64,000 nt of DNA, from positions 248,001 to 312,000 of the forward strand of contig NZ_BAAAFH010000003.1 in the NCBI RefSeq assembly GCF_039523435.1, given 5' to 3'. A program made the position numbers and the translations under genes. Source of the DNA: Wandonia haliotis. Its GTDB lineage: Bacteria; Bacteroidota; Bacteroidia; Flavobacteriales_D; Crocinitomicaceae. Of this stretch, positions 8,612 to 18,600 are shown piece by piece; position 1 is the stretch's first letter, and each line of letters begins with the position of its first letter. Under the pieces are notes generated by a model. That model saw nothing but the letters and a program-made list of their open reading frames with translations, was not told the origin of the DNA and did no database searches.

Positions 8612-8748
8612 TTATTTTACTACCATTTTAATCACTTCAGTACCTTTTTCGTTTACCGCTTTTAGCATATATATATTCCGGGAGGAAGATCTAAATTGTA
8701 ATTTTTATAATTTACTTCATAAGCAGTATTGCTCAATTTTCCATGAAG
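8612..8748 (-). pseudogene. Remnant of a T9SS C-terminal sorting domain
   Basis: The last frame (8612-8668) ends 'LKAVNEKGTEVIKMVVK' before a stop, the classic end of a T9SS sorting domain. The preceding frame (8660-8748) reads 'NYNLDLPPGIYI', the matching strand just before it. The two halves are in different frames, so a frameshift lies in the 'GIYI' region. No body of the protein remains upstream; this is the tail of a dead surface-protein gene. Confidence 0.65.
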
Positions 8749-8976
8749 GAGCTATTCCTTTAAGTATGCCTTTTTTCATTGTCAGTTTTTCATAAATGAC
8801 GCCCAACATACGTATAACCCCACCATCAGACTACAAAGCTGTCAACCATTTGTTGACTTTGTGTACCTTTTGGTGTTGGTATTTGTACCTAAACTAAACA
8901 TTTTCTGAGGATTGACAAATTATTCTTTTTTTAGCAAAAGAACTTCTGAAGAGTTTACAACCCCTCATGCTTACAT

Positions 8977-9008
8977 GTGTGTAAATTTTTGTTGTTCTGC
9001 TACTTTTG
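8977..9008 (+). promoter_or_regulatory. Promoter-like motif, copy A (GTGTGTAAA-N15-TACTTTTG)
   Basis: TACTTTTG matches the Bacteroidota -7 consensus TAnnTTTG. The upstream GTGTGTAAA block and the following TGTnCTC are also found at 23994-24026, where the whole 35-bp stretch is alike apart from a one-base spacer difference. No plus-strand protein gene follows; the next gene (katG) converges on it. Confidence 0.45.
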
Positions 9009-9013
9009 TCCTC

Positions 9014-9103
9014 GCCATCATACAAACGATCGGCTTTTTTCTTTTTTAGGGATAAGAATAGAAAAAGTAAAAGACCATCCACAGGTTGCGAATGGTCTTT
9101 TTT
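9014..9103 (+). ncRNA. Candidate short RNA between promoter motif A and a hairpin terminator
   Basis: Transcription from the TACTTTTG box at 9001-9008 would start near 9014 and stop at the hairpin 9069-9103, giving about 90 nt with no plausible open frame. The evidence is only the promoter-terminator spacing. The same hairpin may simply serve katG from the other side. Confidence 0.22.
9069..9103. terminator. Bidirectional hairpin terminator downstream of katG
   Basis: AAAAGACCAT pairs with ATGGTCTTTT around a 13-nt loop. It lies 18 bases past the katG stop and has T-runs in both directions. Confidence 0.75.
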
Positions 9104-9120
9104 GATTTTAGGGGTTTATT

Positions 9121-11427
9121 CTATTTCAAATCGTAACGATCCAGTTGCATTACTTTTACCCAGGCAGCTACAAAATCCGTAACAAACTTTTCTTTTGCAT
9201 CGTTGCTGGCATATACTTCAGCAAGAGCGCGTAATTCTGAATTGGACCCGAAGATCAAATCGGCACGACTTGCTGTCCACTTTTGCTTTCCTGTTTGTCT
9301 GTCGTACCCTTCGAAGACTTCCTGAGTAGCATCTACCGCTTTCCAGATGGTATTCATAGCAAGCAGGTTTACAAAGAAATCATTGGAAAGCGTTCCCGGA
9401 GCAGTAGTAAAAATGCCCTGTTGCGATCCGTCGTAATTTGTTCCTAATACACGCATTCCACCGATTAGGACGGTCATCTCCGGAGCCGTTAAGGATAAGA
9501 GTTGAGCTTTGTCAATCAATAACTCTTCCGTAGAAACCGTATAACTTGTTTTCAGATAATTACGGAAACCATCAGCCATTGGCTCAAGAACACTAAAAGA
9601 GGCAGCATCGGTTTGGTCTTGCGTTGCATCTGTACGTCCAGGGACAAACGGAACTTGAATAGTTATACCTGCGTTCTCTGCTGCTTGTTCCACACCGACA
9701 CTTCCGGCTAATACGATCAGATCGGCAAGTGATATTTTACTGCTTTTTGATTGGTTGTTAAAAGTAGTCTGAATGTCTTCCAGTTTAGCAAGAACCTTCT
9801 TCAATTGAGCAGGATTGTTTACTTTCCAGTTTATTTGTGGTTCAAGACGTATACGTGCGCCATTAGCTCCTCCCCGGAAATCAGATCCTCTGAAAGTAGA
9901 AGCGGAAGCCCAAGCTGTAGAAACTAATTCACTTACAGTTAATCCGGAAGAAGCAATCTGTTTTTTCAGGGTAAGGATTTCTTTATCATTTACGAGTTGG
10001 TAATCAACAGTGGGAACAGGATCCTGCCAAATGAATTCTTCTGCTGGAACCTCTGGTCCCAGGTGTAATGCTTTTGGTCCCATATCCCTATGTGTTAACT
10101 TGTACCAGGCGCGGGCAAATGCTTTTTGAAATTCATCCGGATTTTCGAGGAACCTTCTTGAAATTTTTTCATAGATCGGATCAAAACGAAGTGAAAGGTC
10201 GGTGGTCAGCATTGTTGGTCTGTGTTGTTTCTCCGAATCAAAAGCATCAGGAACCATCACTTTAGGATCTTTTGCGACCCATTGGTGAGCACCTACGGGG
10301 CTTTTGGTTAATTCCCACTCTTCCCCGAAAAGACTCTTAAAGAAACCATGTCCCCATTTGGCAGGTGTAGTAGTCCAGGTAACCTCCAGTCCGGATGTTA
10401 TGGCGTCTTGTCCTTTACCGGATTTGTAGCTGCTCGTCCATCCGAGTCCCTGCTCTTCAATACCTGCTGCTTCAGGCTCCGGTCCTACATGAGATGCAGG
10501 CCCCGCACCATGTGTTTTTCCAAAGGTATGACCACCAGCTATCAACGCTACTGTCTCTTCATCATTCATTCCCATTCGACCAAATGTTTCGCGGATGTCT
10601 TTTGCCGCTAAAATCGGATCGGGATTTCCGTTAGGCCCTTCGGGATTCACGTAGATCAACCCCATTTGAACAGCAGCTAACGGATTTTCCAGTTCTCGAT
10701 CTCCCGAATAACGATTATCATCAAGCCATTTGGTTTCTTTTCCCCAGTACACATTACTTTCCGGTTCCCAAACATCTTCCCGTCCTGCACTGAATCCGAT
10801 CGTTTCAAACCCCATCGATTCCAGTGCCACATTTCCGGTCAGAATCATAAGATCCGCCCACGATATTTTGCTTCCGTATTTTTGTTTTATAGGCCAGAGC
10901 AGTCTTCTTGCTTTGTCCAGATTGGCATTATCCGGCCAACTATTTAAAGGGGCAAACCGTTGCTGACCTTCACGAGATCCGCCCCGACCGTCTCCGGTTC
11001 GGTAGGTACCTGCGCTATGCCAGGCCATTCGGATAAACAGCGGTCCGTAATGCCCAAAATCAGCCGGCCACCAACTCTGTGAGTCAGTCATGAGATTACG
11101 AAGATCATTTTTCAACGCTTCATAATCGAGTTGATTAAAAGCCGCTTCGTAATCGAAATCTTTACCCATTGGATTCGACAATTCGGAGTGTTGCCTCAAA
11201 ACGGATAAATTTAACTGATTAGGCCACCAATCCTTATTGGTTGTTCCTTTCATTCCGGTTGCGGGTGTTGTTTCTTCTGTTCTGGAAGAGGTGCCTTCGG
11301 AGTGATTCTTCGCGTTCTGTGTTCCCCCTGAAGCATGAAAAGGACAGCCAGCCATTCCTTCTGAAGCATCTTGCCCTGTCACATTGAAAACCAGAACTGT
11401 AAATGCAATTCCTAATGATTTTTTCAT
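9121..11427 (-). CDS. katG: Catalase-peroxidase KatG with a signal peptide
   Basis: This bifunctional heme enzyme removes H2O2. From the ATG at 11427 it has 768 residues. It begins with a likely signal peptide (residues 1-18, 'MKKSLGIAFTVLVFNVTG'), which is unusual because most KatG proteins are cytoplasmic; exported versions (KatP-like) are known. Distal site residues R133, W136 and H137 are present ('IRMAWHSAGTYR'), proximal H300 is in 'GGHTFGKTHG', and the Met-Tyr-Trp crosslink can be formed by M285, Y259 and W136. The C-terminal duplicate domain is complete. An upstream frame to 11466 would overlap the promoter, so the shorter start is chosen. It is divergent from oxyR. Confidence 0.95.
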   Translation of the reverse strand: MKKSLGIAFTVLVFNVTGQDASEGMAGCPFHASGGTQNAKNHSEGTSSRTEETTPATGMKGTTNKDWWPNQLNLSVLRQHSELSNPMGKDFDYEAAFNQLDYEALKNDLRNLMTDSQSWWPADFGHYGPLFIRMAWHSAGTYRTGDGRGGSREGQQRFAPLNSWPDNANLDKARRLLWPIKQKYGSKISWADLMILTGNVALESMGFETIGFSAGREDVWEPESNVYWGKETKWLDDNRYSGDRELENPLAAVQMGLIYVNPEGPNGNPDPILAAKDIRETFGRMGMNDEETVALIAGGHTFGKTHGAGPASHVGPEPEAAGIEEQGLGWTSSYKSGKGQDAITSGLEVTWTTTPAKWGHGFFKSLFGEEWELTKSPVGAHQWVAKDPKVMVPDAFDSEKQHRPTMLTTDLSLRFDPIYEKISRRFLENPDEFQKAFARAWYKLTHRDMGPKALHLGPEVPAEEFIWQDPVPTVDYQLVNDKEILTLKKQIASSGLTVSELVSTAWASASTFRGSDFRGGANGARIRLEPQINWKVNNPAQLKKVLAKLEDIQTTFNNQSKSSKISLADLIVLAGSVGVEQAAENAGITIQVPFVPGRTDATQDQTDAASFSVLEPMADGFRNYLKTSYTVSTEELLIDKAQLLSLTAPEMTVLIGGMRVLGTNYDGSQQGIFTTAPGTLSNDFFVNLLAMNTIWKAVDATQEVFEGYDRQTGKQKWTASRADLIFGSNSELRALAEVYASNDAKEKFVTDFVAAWVKVMQLDRYDLK

Positions 11428-11463
11428 AATGTATTTATTTAAAGAGTGATCGTTTTTATTTTT

Positions 11464-11492
11464 CAAAATTATGTCGTTATTTTGATCTACAA
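11464..11492 (-). promoter_or_regulatory. katG promoter
   Basis: Reading the minus strand, TTG at 11492-11490 is followed after 18 bp by TAATTTTG (11471-11464), matching the Bacteroidota TTG/TAnnTTTG promoter. The katG ATG at 11427 lies 37 bases further. The 100-bp region between katG and oxyR would hold the OxyR operator, probably AT-rich around 11495-11520. Confidence 0.65.
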
Positions 11493-11527
11493 AAACTATA
11501 TTTTCAATATTAATATTGACACCATCA

Positions 11528-12478
11528 ATGAATATTCAACAATTTCAATACATTATAGCTCTGGCGGAGTATAGACATTTTGAACAGGCTGCAGAAAGTT
11601 GCTTTGTAACGCAGTCAACCCTTAGTACGATGATTGCCCGTTTCGAAGAAGAGATTGGTATTCCTGTTTTTGACAGAAAGAAGAAACCGGTTGAACTGAC
11701 AAAAGAAGGAGAGCTAATTGTGGAACAACTAAAACAAATCAACAAAGAAATTGACAATCTTACAGTAATTACACAAGAAATTAAAGGAGAAGAAAAGGGA
11801 AGTTTGAGCATTTCAGTAATCCCGACTGTGGCACCATTTCTACTTCCGAGGTTTTTACACAGTTTTGCCGAAAAATTTCCAAAACTCGATATTCAGGTTA
11901 CAGAACAAACGACAAGCGAGATTATACGCAGAATCAAGTCCCGGGATTTGGATATAGGTATCATTTCTATTCCTGTCCATGAAAAGGATATTATGGAAGT
12001 GAAACTCTATGATGAACCATTTGTCTTTTATGACTCATCTGTTTGTACTGCTGACTTTATTACAGCCAGTGACCTCGATGTCAGTAACCTGTGCCTGCTG
12101 GAGGAAGGACACTGTATGCGAACACAAGTACTTGAGCTGTGTGATGTCCATGAAAAGAAGATTAACAATAAGCTGAATTTTCGCTACAAAGCAGGCTCCA
12201 TTGATAGCCTGTTGCGGTTTGTAAAAGCAAACAAGGCCTCAACACTCTTGCCGTACTTGTCAGCCATTGAACTTTCTCCGGAAGAAAGTAAAAAGATCGG
12301 TCAGTTTACGAACCCGGTTCCTTACCGTACCATTGGTTTGGTAGTACATCGTCATTTTGTAAAACATAAAATTTTGAAGCACCTTGAAACGGAAATACTA
12401 GAGCGGGTAAGCGCGGTTTTACCGGAAAGAGATCTTGTCGGTCAAAAGTTGATGCCGATTGGAACAGAGAATTCGTAA
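11528..12478 (+). CDS. oxyR: OxyR, peroxide-sensing LysR-type regulator
   Basis: This 316-residue LysR-family protein has an N-terminal winged helix-turn-helix (residues 3-60, 'FVTQSTLSTMIARFEEEIG') and a periplasmic-binding-protein-like sensor domain (about 90-300). The redox pair is visible: C196 in 'EEGHCMRTQ' and C205, nine residues apart as in E. coli OxyR C199/C208. It should activate the divergent katG when the disulfide forms. The ATG at 11528 is chosen; a TTG four codons earlier is possible. Its position opposite katG supports the function. Confidence 0.92.
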   Translation: MNIQQFQYIIALAEYRHFEQAAESCFVTQSTLSTMIARFEEEIGIPVFDRKKKPVELTKEGELIVEQLKQINKEIDNLTVITQEIKGEEKGSLSISVIPTVAPFLLPRFLHSFAEKFPKLDIQVTEQTTSEIIRRIKSRDLDIGIISIPVHEKDIMEVKLYDEPFVFYDSSVCTADFITASDLDVSNLCLLEEGHCMRTQVLELCDVHEKKINNKLNFRYKAGSIDSLLRFVKANKASTLLPYLSAIELSPEESKKIGQFTNPVPYRTIGLVVHRHFVKHKILKHLETEILERVSAVLPERDLVGQKLMPIGTENS

Positions 12479-12516
12479 AAATAGAACCTAAAAGGTAGAA
12501 GTATTCCTGACTTTCG

Positions 12517-12524
12517 TAGTTTTG
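12517..12524 (+). promoter_or_regulatory. -7 box abutting the start of a glycosyltransferase gene
   Basis: TAGTTTTG matches the -7 consensus and lies only 5 bases before the GTG at 12530, so the transcript would start at or next to the start codon. I see no clear TTG -33 element. Confidence 0.4.
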
Positions 12525-12529
12525 TCGAG

Positions 12530-13651
12530 GTGGCAGCAAGAAAACATATCATTGTATCCGTAACAAACGATCTGGTAACGGACAATCGGGTCGATAAAGT
12601 CTGTTCTTTTCTTATGGAGCAGGGCTTTATAGTTACGCTTGTCGGCAGAAAAAGAAAAAATAGTCTTCCTATGCCGGACAGAAAGTACAAATGTGTGCGC
12701 ATGAAATTATTTTTTGACAAAGGCGCATTGTTTTATGCGGAATATAATATTCGCCTGTTTCTGTTTCAGTTGTTTCACAAAAGTTCACACCTTTTAGCCA
12801 ATGATCTTGACACCCTTTTGTCTGGATATCTGGCAGCAAAGATCAAAGGAAACCGGTTGATTTACGACACGCATGAGTATTTCACAGAAGTTCCCGAGTT
12901 GGTGAGCCGACCCCGCATTAAAAGAATCTGGGAGCGTATAGAAGAGTGGATTTTCCCGAAGTTAGAGGCGATTTACACTGTGAATGACTCGATCGCTTCG
13001 CGTTACAGTGAAAAATACGGGAAGAACGTTCGTGTTGTGCGGAATGTCTCACGTAAATGGACGCCCAAAGACATTGTACCAAAAAGTGAACTGGGAATTC
13101 CGGAAGACAAGAAACTATTGATTGTTCAGGGAGCCGGCATCAACATCGACCGGGGAGTAGAGGAGGCAGTGGAAGCCATGAAATATACAGAAGGGCTGTT
13201 TCTTATGATTGTTGGAGACGGAGATGTCGTTCCGCAACTAAAAGAACAGGTAGCGCGAGAGCAGTTGGGAGACAAGGTGCGGTTTTATGGAAAACGACCC
13301 TTTAATGAATTGATGTACTATACATTTCATGCAGATTTCGGGTTAACACTCGACAAAGACACCAACCTGAACTATCGGTTTTCATTACCCAATAAAGTAT
13401 TTGACTATATTCACGCAACCACACCCGTACTGGCATCGGATTTGCCGGAAATTCGCAAAGTGGTGGAAGGATACCAGGTGGGAACATTTATTCCATCGCA
13501 TGATCCGAAAGAATTAGCAGCGTTCTTTATGGAGACCGCCCGAAATGAGGAACAGTTGACCTACTGGAAGCAGAACTGCCAGCGAGCGGCAAAAGAGTTG
13601 TGCTGGGAACACGAAGAAGAGGTTTTAAAAGAGATTTATGAAGTCAGCTGA
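12530..13651 (+). CDS. Glycosyltransferase, GT4-like
   Basis: This 373-residue protein has two Rossmann-like halves (GT-B fold). The N-terminal half begins 'IIVSVTNDLVTDNRVDKV' and contains 'ANDLDTLLSGYLAAK' and 'YDTHEYFTE', typical of GT4-like enzymes that bind an acceptor. The C-terminal half has the nucleotide-sugar segment 'GDGDVVPQLKEQV', 'FYGKRPFNELMYY' and 'NYRFSLPNKVFDYIHATTPVLASDLPEIRKVV', where the PNKxFEY-like glutamate position is replaced by D. The start is GTG because the conserved first strand begins at once. It overlaps the next glycosyltransferase by 14 bases. The likely role is surface polysaccharide or glycolipid synthesis; the substrate is unknown. Confidence 0.85.
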   Translation: MAARKHIIVSVTNDLVTDNRVDKVCSFLMEQGFIVTLVGRKRKNSLPMPDRKYKCVRMKLFFDKGALFYAEYNIRLFLFQLFHKSSHLLANDLDTLLSGYLAAKIKGNRLIYDTHEYFTEVPELVSRPRIKRIWERIEEWIFPKLEAIYTVNDSIASRYSEKYGKNVRVVRNVSRKWTPKDIVPKSELGIPEDKKLLIVQGAGINIDRGVEEAVEAMKYTEGLFLMIVGDGDVVPQLKEQVAREQLGDKVRFYGKRPFNELMYYTFHADFGLTLDKDTNLNYRFSLPNKVFDYIHATTPVLASDLPEIRKVVEGYQVGTFIPSHDPKELAAFFMETARNEEQLTYWKQNCQRAAKELCWEHEEEVLKEIYEVS

Positions 13652-14777
13652 TACGTCCGGAATACATATTGTTTCATTCGATGTCCCTTATCCCTATAAT
13701 TACGGAGGAGTAATTGATGTATATCATCGTTGTAAAGCATTGCGGGAAATCGGTATGCGTGTTATCCTGCATTGTTATGAATATGGAAGGGGAGAACAGG
13801 ATGCGTTGCTTGAGGTAGCTGATGAGGTGTTTTATTACCAGCGGGATACGAACCCTTTTTTACTACTTTCGGCAGTTCCGTTTATTGTGAGAAGCAGGGC
13901 CGATCAGGCGTTATTGAAAAACCTGAAAAAAGATACCTTTCCAATCCTATTTGAAGGAATCCATACGTGCTATTTTATTAGTCATAAGTCATTACAAAAC
14001 CGGTGGCTGGGAGTTCGGGCACATAATGTGGAACACCATTATTATGAAGAACTGGCGAAGATTGAACCGAAATTAAAAAAGCGGTTGTTTTTCCGTTCGG
14101 AGGCAATAAAACTAAAACAGTTCGAACGTATTTTTTCCTTCGCGGATGAAATTCTGACCGTAACCCCCAAAGACAACGCCTATTTTCAGGAACACTATGG
14201 TAAAGGGGTATACGTTCCTGTTTTTAACCCCTTGCATTGGGGAGCGGGAGAAAGAGGGACAAAGTCCTATGCACTTTTTCACGGAAACTTATCGGTCATG
14301 GAAAATGAGAATGCGGTTCGCTATATCATAAATGATCTTTGGGAATCGGACAATGGACTGGAACTGGTCATTGCAGGAAAAGACCCCTCGGAAAGCTTTA
14401 CAAAGTGGCTGGCTTCCCGGAATTTTAAGATTAAAGTACTTCCCAATCCGGACAACGAAGCACTAAACCGACTGATCCGCGAAGCAAAAATCAATCTGTT
14501 ACCCACGTTTCAAAATACCGGAATTAAGCACAAATTATTGAATGCTCTGGCAAACGGAGGATATTGTTTGGCAAATACAACTATGGTTGAAGGAACAGGG
14601 CTGGAAGAGCTGTGTCAGATCGCCAATACTCCTTCTGAATGGAAAGAAAAGATACGTGAATTAGCAACCCGACCTAATAATCCGGCAGCTTTTGAAGAAA
14701 GAACAAATAAGCTGAAAGCAATTTTTGATCTAGAACTCAATGCGAGATTGATACGCAGTTTGACAGAAGCAAAGTAA
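13638..14777 (+). CDS. Second glycosyltransferase of the pair
   Basis: This 379-residue protein is a GT-B fold glycosyltransferase. The N-terminal half opens 'IHIVSFDVPYPYNYGGVIDVYHRCKAL', matching the donor-side glycine-rich loop of GT4 proteins. Its middle has 'VRAHNVEHHYYEELA', and the C-terminal half holds 'ALFHGNLSVMENENAVRYI' and 'NTGIKHKLLNALANGGYCLAN', the usual nucleotide-sugar binding segment. It overlaps the preceding gene by 14 bases, so the two are translationally coupled and probably act in one pathway. A convergent ftsE follows after 19 bases. Confidence 0.85.
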   Translation: MKSADTSGIHIVSFDVPYPYNYGGVIDVYHRCKALREIGMRVILHCYEYGRGEQDALLEVADEVFYYQRDTNPFLLLSAVPFIVRSRADQALLKNLKKDTFPILFEGIHTCYFISHKSLQNRWLGVRAHNVEHHYYEELAKIEPKLKKRLFFRSEAIKLKQFERIFSFADEILTVTPKDNAYFQEHYGKGVYVPVFNPLHWGAGERGTKSYALFHGNLSVMENENAVRYIINDLWESDNGLELVIAGKDPSESFTKWLASRNFKIKVLPNPDNEALNRLIREAKINLLPTFQNTGIKHKLLNALANGGYCLANTTMVEGTGLEELCQIANTPSEWKEKIRELATRPNNPAAFEERTNKLKAIFDLELNARLIRSLTEAK

Positions 14778-14796
14778 ACCGGTTTTTGCTTTTTTC

Positions 14797-15519
14797 TTAT
14801 TCCTCCCGTTTACTGTCTCCGGAAGAGAACGGGTCGAAATCCTTCATGGTAGTAAGTGTCTTAATCTTCCCTTCTTCCACACGGATTACGCGGCCTCCGA
14901 ATTGTTCCATAAGCGAAAGATCATGCGTAGCCATCAACACAGCGGTTCCCTCTCCGGCTATGGCAACAAGTAATTGCATAATCTCTTTCGACGTATCGGG
15001 ATCCAGGTTTCCGGTTGGCTCATCCGCCAGAATGATTTCCGGTTTATTGATAAGCGCACGGGCAATAGAGATACGTTGTTGTTCTCCTCCTGAAAGTTCA
15101 TGCGGCATACGGTATGCTTTTTCTCCCAATCCAATCAGGTTGAGTACTTCCATTCCGCGTTGTTCCATGGCCTTTTTGCCTTTCCATCCGGTGGCTCTCA
15201 TAACAAAAACAAGATTTTCCATCACCGTTCTGTCCATGAGCAGTTGGAAGTCCTGGAAGACAATTCCGATCTTCCTGCGAAGAAAAGGTACATGTTTACG
15301 TTTGAGCTTGCGCAGATCAAACCCTGCAACAGAACCGGTTCCGTCAGCCAGCGTTGCTTCTCCGTAAAGGGTTTTCAACAGACTACTTTTCCCGCTTCCT
15401 GTTTTACCGATCAGGAAAACAAACTCACCCTTTTTCAGTTCAAGATCCACATCAAACAGCACCAGATGATCCTGTTGATAGATCTTCCCATTATGAATAT
15501 CAATTACCTTTTCCACCAC
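14797..15519 (-). CDS. ftsE: FtsE, cell-division ABC ATPase
   Basis: This 240-residue ABC ATPase has Walker A 'GKTGSGKSS' (residues 38-46), the Q-loop near 'VFQDFQLLMDRTVMENL' (which is typical of FtsE), signature 'LSGGEQQR', Walker B 'ILADEPTGNLDP' and the H-loop 'MATHD'. FtsE with its membrane partner FtsX controls peptidoglycan hydrolases at the division septum. FtsX is not adjacent here. The start codon is GTG at 15519 (a second GTG follows immediately). The same locus type (ftsE beside a large TPR gene) is one I associate with other Bacteroidota. Confidence 0.9.
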   Translation of the reverse strand: MVEKVIDIHNGKIYQQDHLVLFDVDLELKKGEFVFLIGKTGSGKSSLLKTLYGEATLADGTGSVAGFDLRKLKRKHVPFLRRKIGIVFQDFQLLMDRTVMENLVFVMRATGWKGKKAMEQRGMEVLNLIGLGEKAYRMPHELSGGEQQRISIARALINKPEIILADEPTGNLDPDTSKEIMQLLVAIAGEGTAVLMATHDLSLMEQFGGRVIRVEEGKIKTLTTMKDFDPFSSGDSKREE

Positions 15520-15661
15520 TACGAAAATAGTACAGATAAAAGAGGTTACCGAACGACAACAGGAAATTATCTTAACATGATAGGGTGTAAAACTTTTGAA
15601 ATGCCCGCCTGAACAGCTCTAAACTAGGTGTAACTTTATAGTTTAGAAAAGTTATTTGGAC

Positions 15662-18600
15662 ATGGTACGTATTTTGCTTGTGGCTTGTTTAGTGATTCCT
15701 ATGCTACTAAATGCGCAGGAGACAGAGAGATACAACTCTGATGATGCGCTATTCTACCGGGCTGAAGAATTGTTCCAGAAAGAACAATACAGCGCGGCTC
15801 GTGAGGAGTTTGCCCGCTACATCGCAACCTGTAAACCCTCCAATGCCCCTTTTTATGTAAAAGCGAGGTATTACGAAGGTATGTCCGCTCTGGAGTTATA
15901 CAATGATGATGGAGTAAAGCTGCTGGAGCAGTTTCTCACAGATTTTCCGGAGACCATATACCGCCACCAAATCTATCTTAGGCTTGGAAAGTATTATTAC
16001 CAAAAGAAAAAATACAAGGAAGCAATTCTTTGGTATGAAAAACTGGATAAACAGGATGTTCCCGAAGCGGATCGAAATGAGTATTTTTTTAAGTTAGGAT
16101 ATGCGCATTTTCAGGAAGGGAATTTTTCACCTGCACGGGATGCTTTTTTCGAAGTAAAAGATTCGCAAAGCCAGTATGCGGCTCCGGCAACTTATTATTA
16201 CGCGCATATTCATTATCAGGACAAGTCCTACCAGACCGCGTTGGAACATTTTGAACGCTTGTTGGACGATGCGCGATTCAGAGAGGTAGTTCCGTATTAT
16301 ATCACACAGATCTATTATTTACAGGGAAATTATGAAAAGGTAGTTGAGTTTGCTCCGGCAATTATGGATTCAATGGCTACGGCAAATTCTACGGAGATCA
16401 ATCACCTGATCGGGGATGCATATTACAAAATCGGGAAGTACGATGAGGCTGTTCCTTTTCTGCGGGAGTACAATAAGACGGCAAAAACGACACGAGAAGA
16501 CGATTACCAGTTTGCTTTTGCTTTGTACAAGTCAGCAGCGTATGAAGAAGCAGTAACGTATTTTGATAAAGTTACTCGAAAGAAGGACGAACTGGGGCAG
16601 GTTGCTTTTTACCACATCGGAGAGTGTTATTTGAAATTGGAGAACTATGCCTATGCACGAACCGCTTTTGAGCAGGCTTCTTTTCTTGATTTTGATGAAA
16701 AAATTCAGGAAGACGCGTTGTACAACGCCGCGATCTTATCCTACAAGTTAGATATTAACCCGTACGATGAGGCGATTGAGGCGTTTGAGTTGTATCTGGA
16801 ACGTTATCCGAACTCTAACAAACGGAAAGACGTGTACCAGTATCTGGTAAATGTGTACATGACCACAAAAAACTATGAAAAAGCACTTCATTCTATTGAT
16901 GAAATCGGAACTCCCGATATCCGGATGAAGAGCGCCTATCAAATGATTGCTTTTAACAAAGGAGTAGAAGAATTTACAAAATCCGATTATGAAAGGTCGA
17001 TAGCCTCTTTCAAGTTGGTGTCACGCTACCCTGTGGAAATAGAATTAATCGGGAGAGCCAATTACTGGATCGCGGACGCTTATTACCAGATGAAAAATTA
17101 TGAGCAGGCTATCCAGGCCTATCGTTATTTCCTTGCAAACGGGGGAAGCTTGTTGGGGCAGTTGAGAGCCGAGGCGTATTACAATATTGGTTACTCATAC
17201 TTCAATCTGAACGATCGTATCCAGTCAGTAGAAGCTTTCAGAACGTACACACAACAAACGTTTGTTACGGATCAGAAAAAACTGGCAGATGCCAATATGC
17301 GGATTGCAGATGCTTTTTACCTGAGTTCTCACGAAGAACCGATAAAGAACGATGCGGCAATAGAGTATTACGAAAAAGTGGTGCAGGCCAATCAGGGCTT
17401 CAGTGACCGTGCCCGTTTCTACCAGGCAAAATGTTATGGTTTCAAAGACCAACGGAATAAGCAATTACAGTCTTTACTGGACATTATCAACAATTATCCT
17501 GGATCGCCTTATCTGGTCAAATCCATATTTGAAGCGGGAATTGTAACACGGAACCAAAACAAGGACAATGAGTCTATCCGTTATTTTGAGCAGATCTTAA
17601 ATGATCACCCCAATAATATTCTGGCAAAAGACGCTTTGTATGAATTGGGGGTGACTTACCTGAGAAAAGCAGATTATGAAAAAGCGGAAAGCTATCTGAA
17701 TCGTGTTTTACTGGAGTATGGAGGAGATGAGCAGATTTGTAAATATGCTTCGCAAAAGATGATTGAGGTTTACCAGAAGTCAGGAGAGCCGTTTAAGATT
17801 ACGCAACTTGCCCACAAATATCCTTGTGCGGGAATTACAGGCGATCTTCAGGATTCTATTTATTTCAATACAGCGTATGACCTGTTTCTGGATAGTAATT
17901 ACCGGGAGGCAATACCTAAATTTATTGAATACCTGGATGCTTATCCGGAAGGGTTGCAGAAAAACCGGGCAGTGTATTTTATTGCACAATCGCATTATAT
18001 CCTGGGAGAAGAAGAACAGGCGTATACGTATTATCTCCGGGTTTTGGAGGGCGATCAGCGGGCTTATCATGAAACGGCTCTTGCACGGGCGGCGGTTTAT
18101 GAATACAACACCGGAAATTATGCAGATGCGATACTGCATTACAGCCGATTGAAAGAGGAAGCATCCACACCGCAAAGGATTTATGCAGCTCACCTCGGTT
18201 TGATGCGTTGTCATTTCTACCTCGAAAACTGGGCAAATTCATACGAAGCAGCTAAAGTTGTATTCGAAAACGGATTGGCAGAACAATCAGAAAAGCTGGA
18301 GGCACAATTTAGTAAAGGTGTTTCACTGGCCCGACTGGAGCGTTACGATGAAGCACTGGAACCGTTAAACTATGTCATTTCAAAGACATCTACTGTTTTG
18401 GCTGCGCAGTCAAAATACACACTGGCTGAAATCTATTACCATAAGGGGGAATATAAAACATCAGAAAATCACATTCGTGAACTACTGAAAATGAAACCCG
18501 CCTATGATTACTGGATTGCCAAAGCGTTAATCTTGCAAACCCGAAACCTGATTCAGGTGGAAGATTTGTTCCAGGCTGAACATACATTAAACTCGGTAAT

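Noticed and set aside
9815..10966. Several plus-strand open frames inside katG
   Set aside because: They lie opposite a clearly conserved gene, share no recognisable domain and have no ribosome binding site or promoter. They are antisense shadows of a high-GC coding region.
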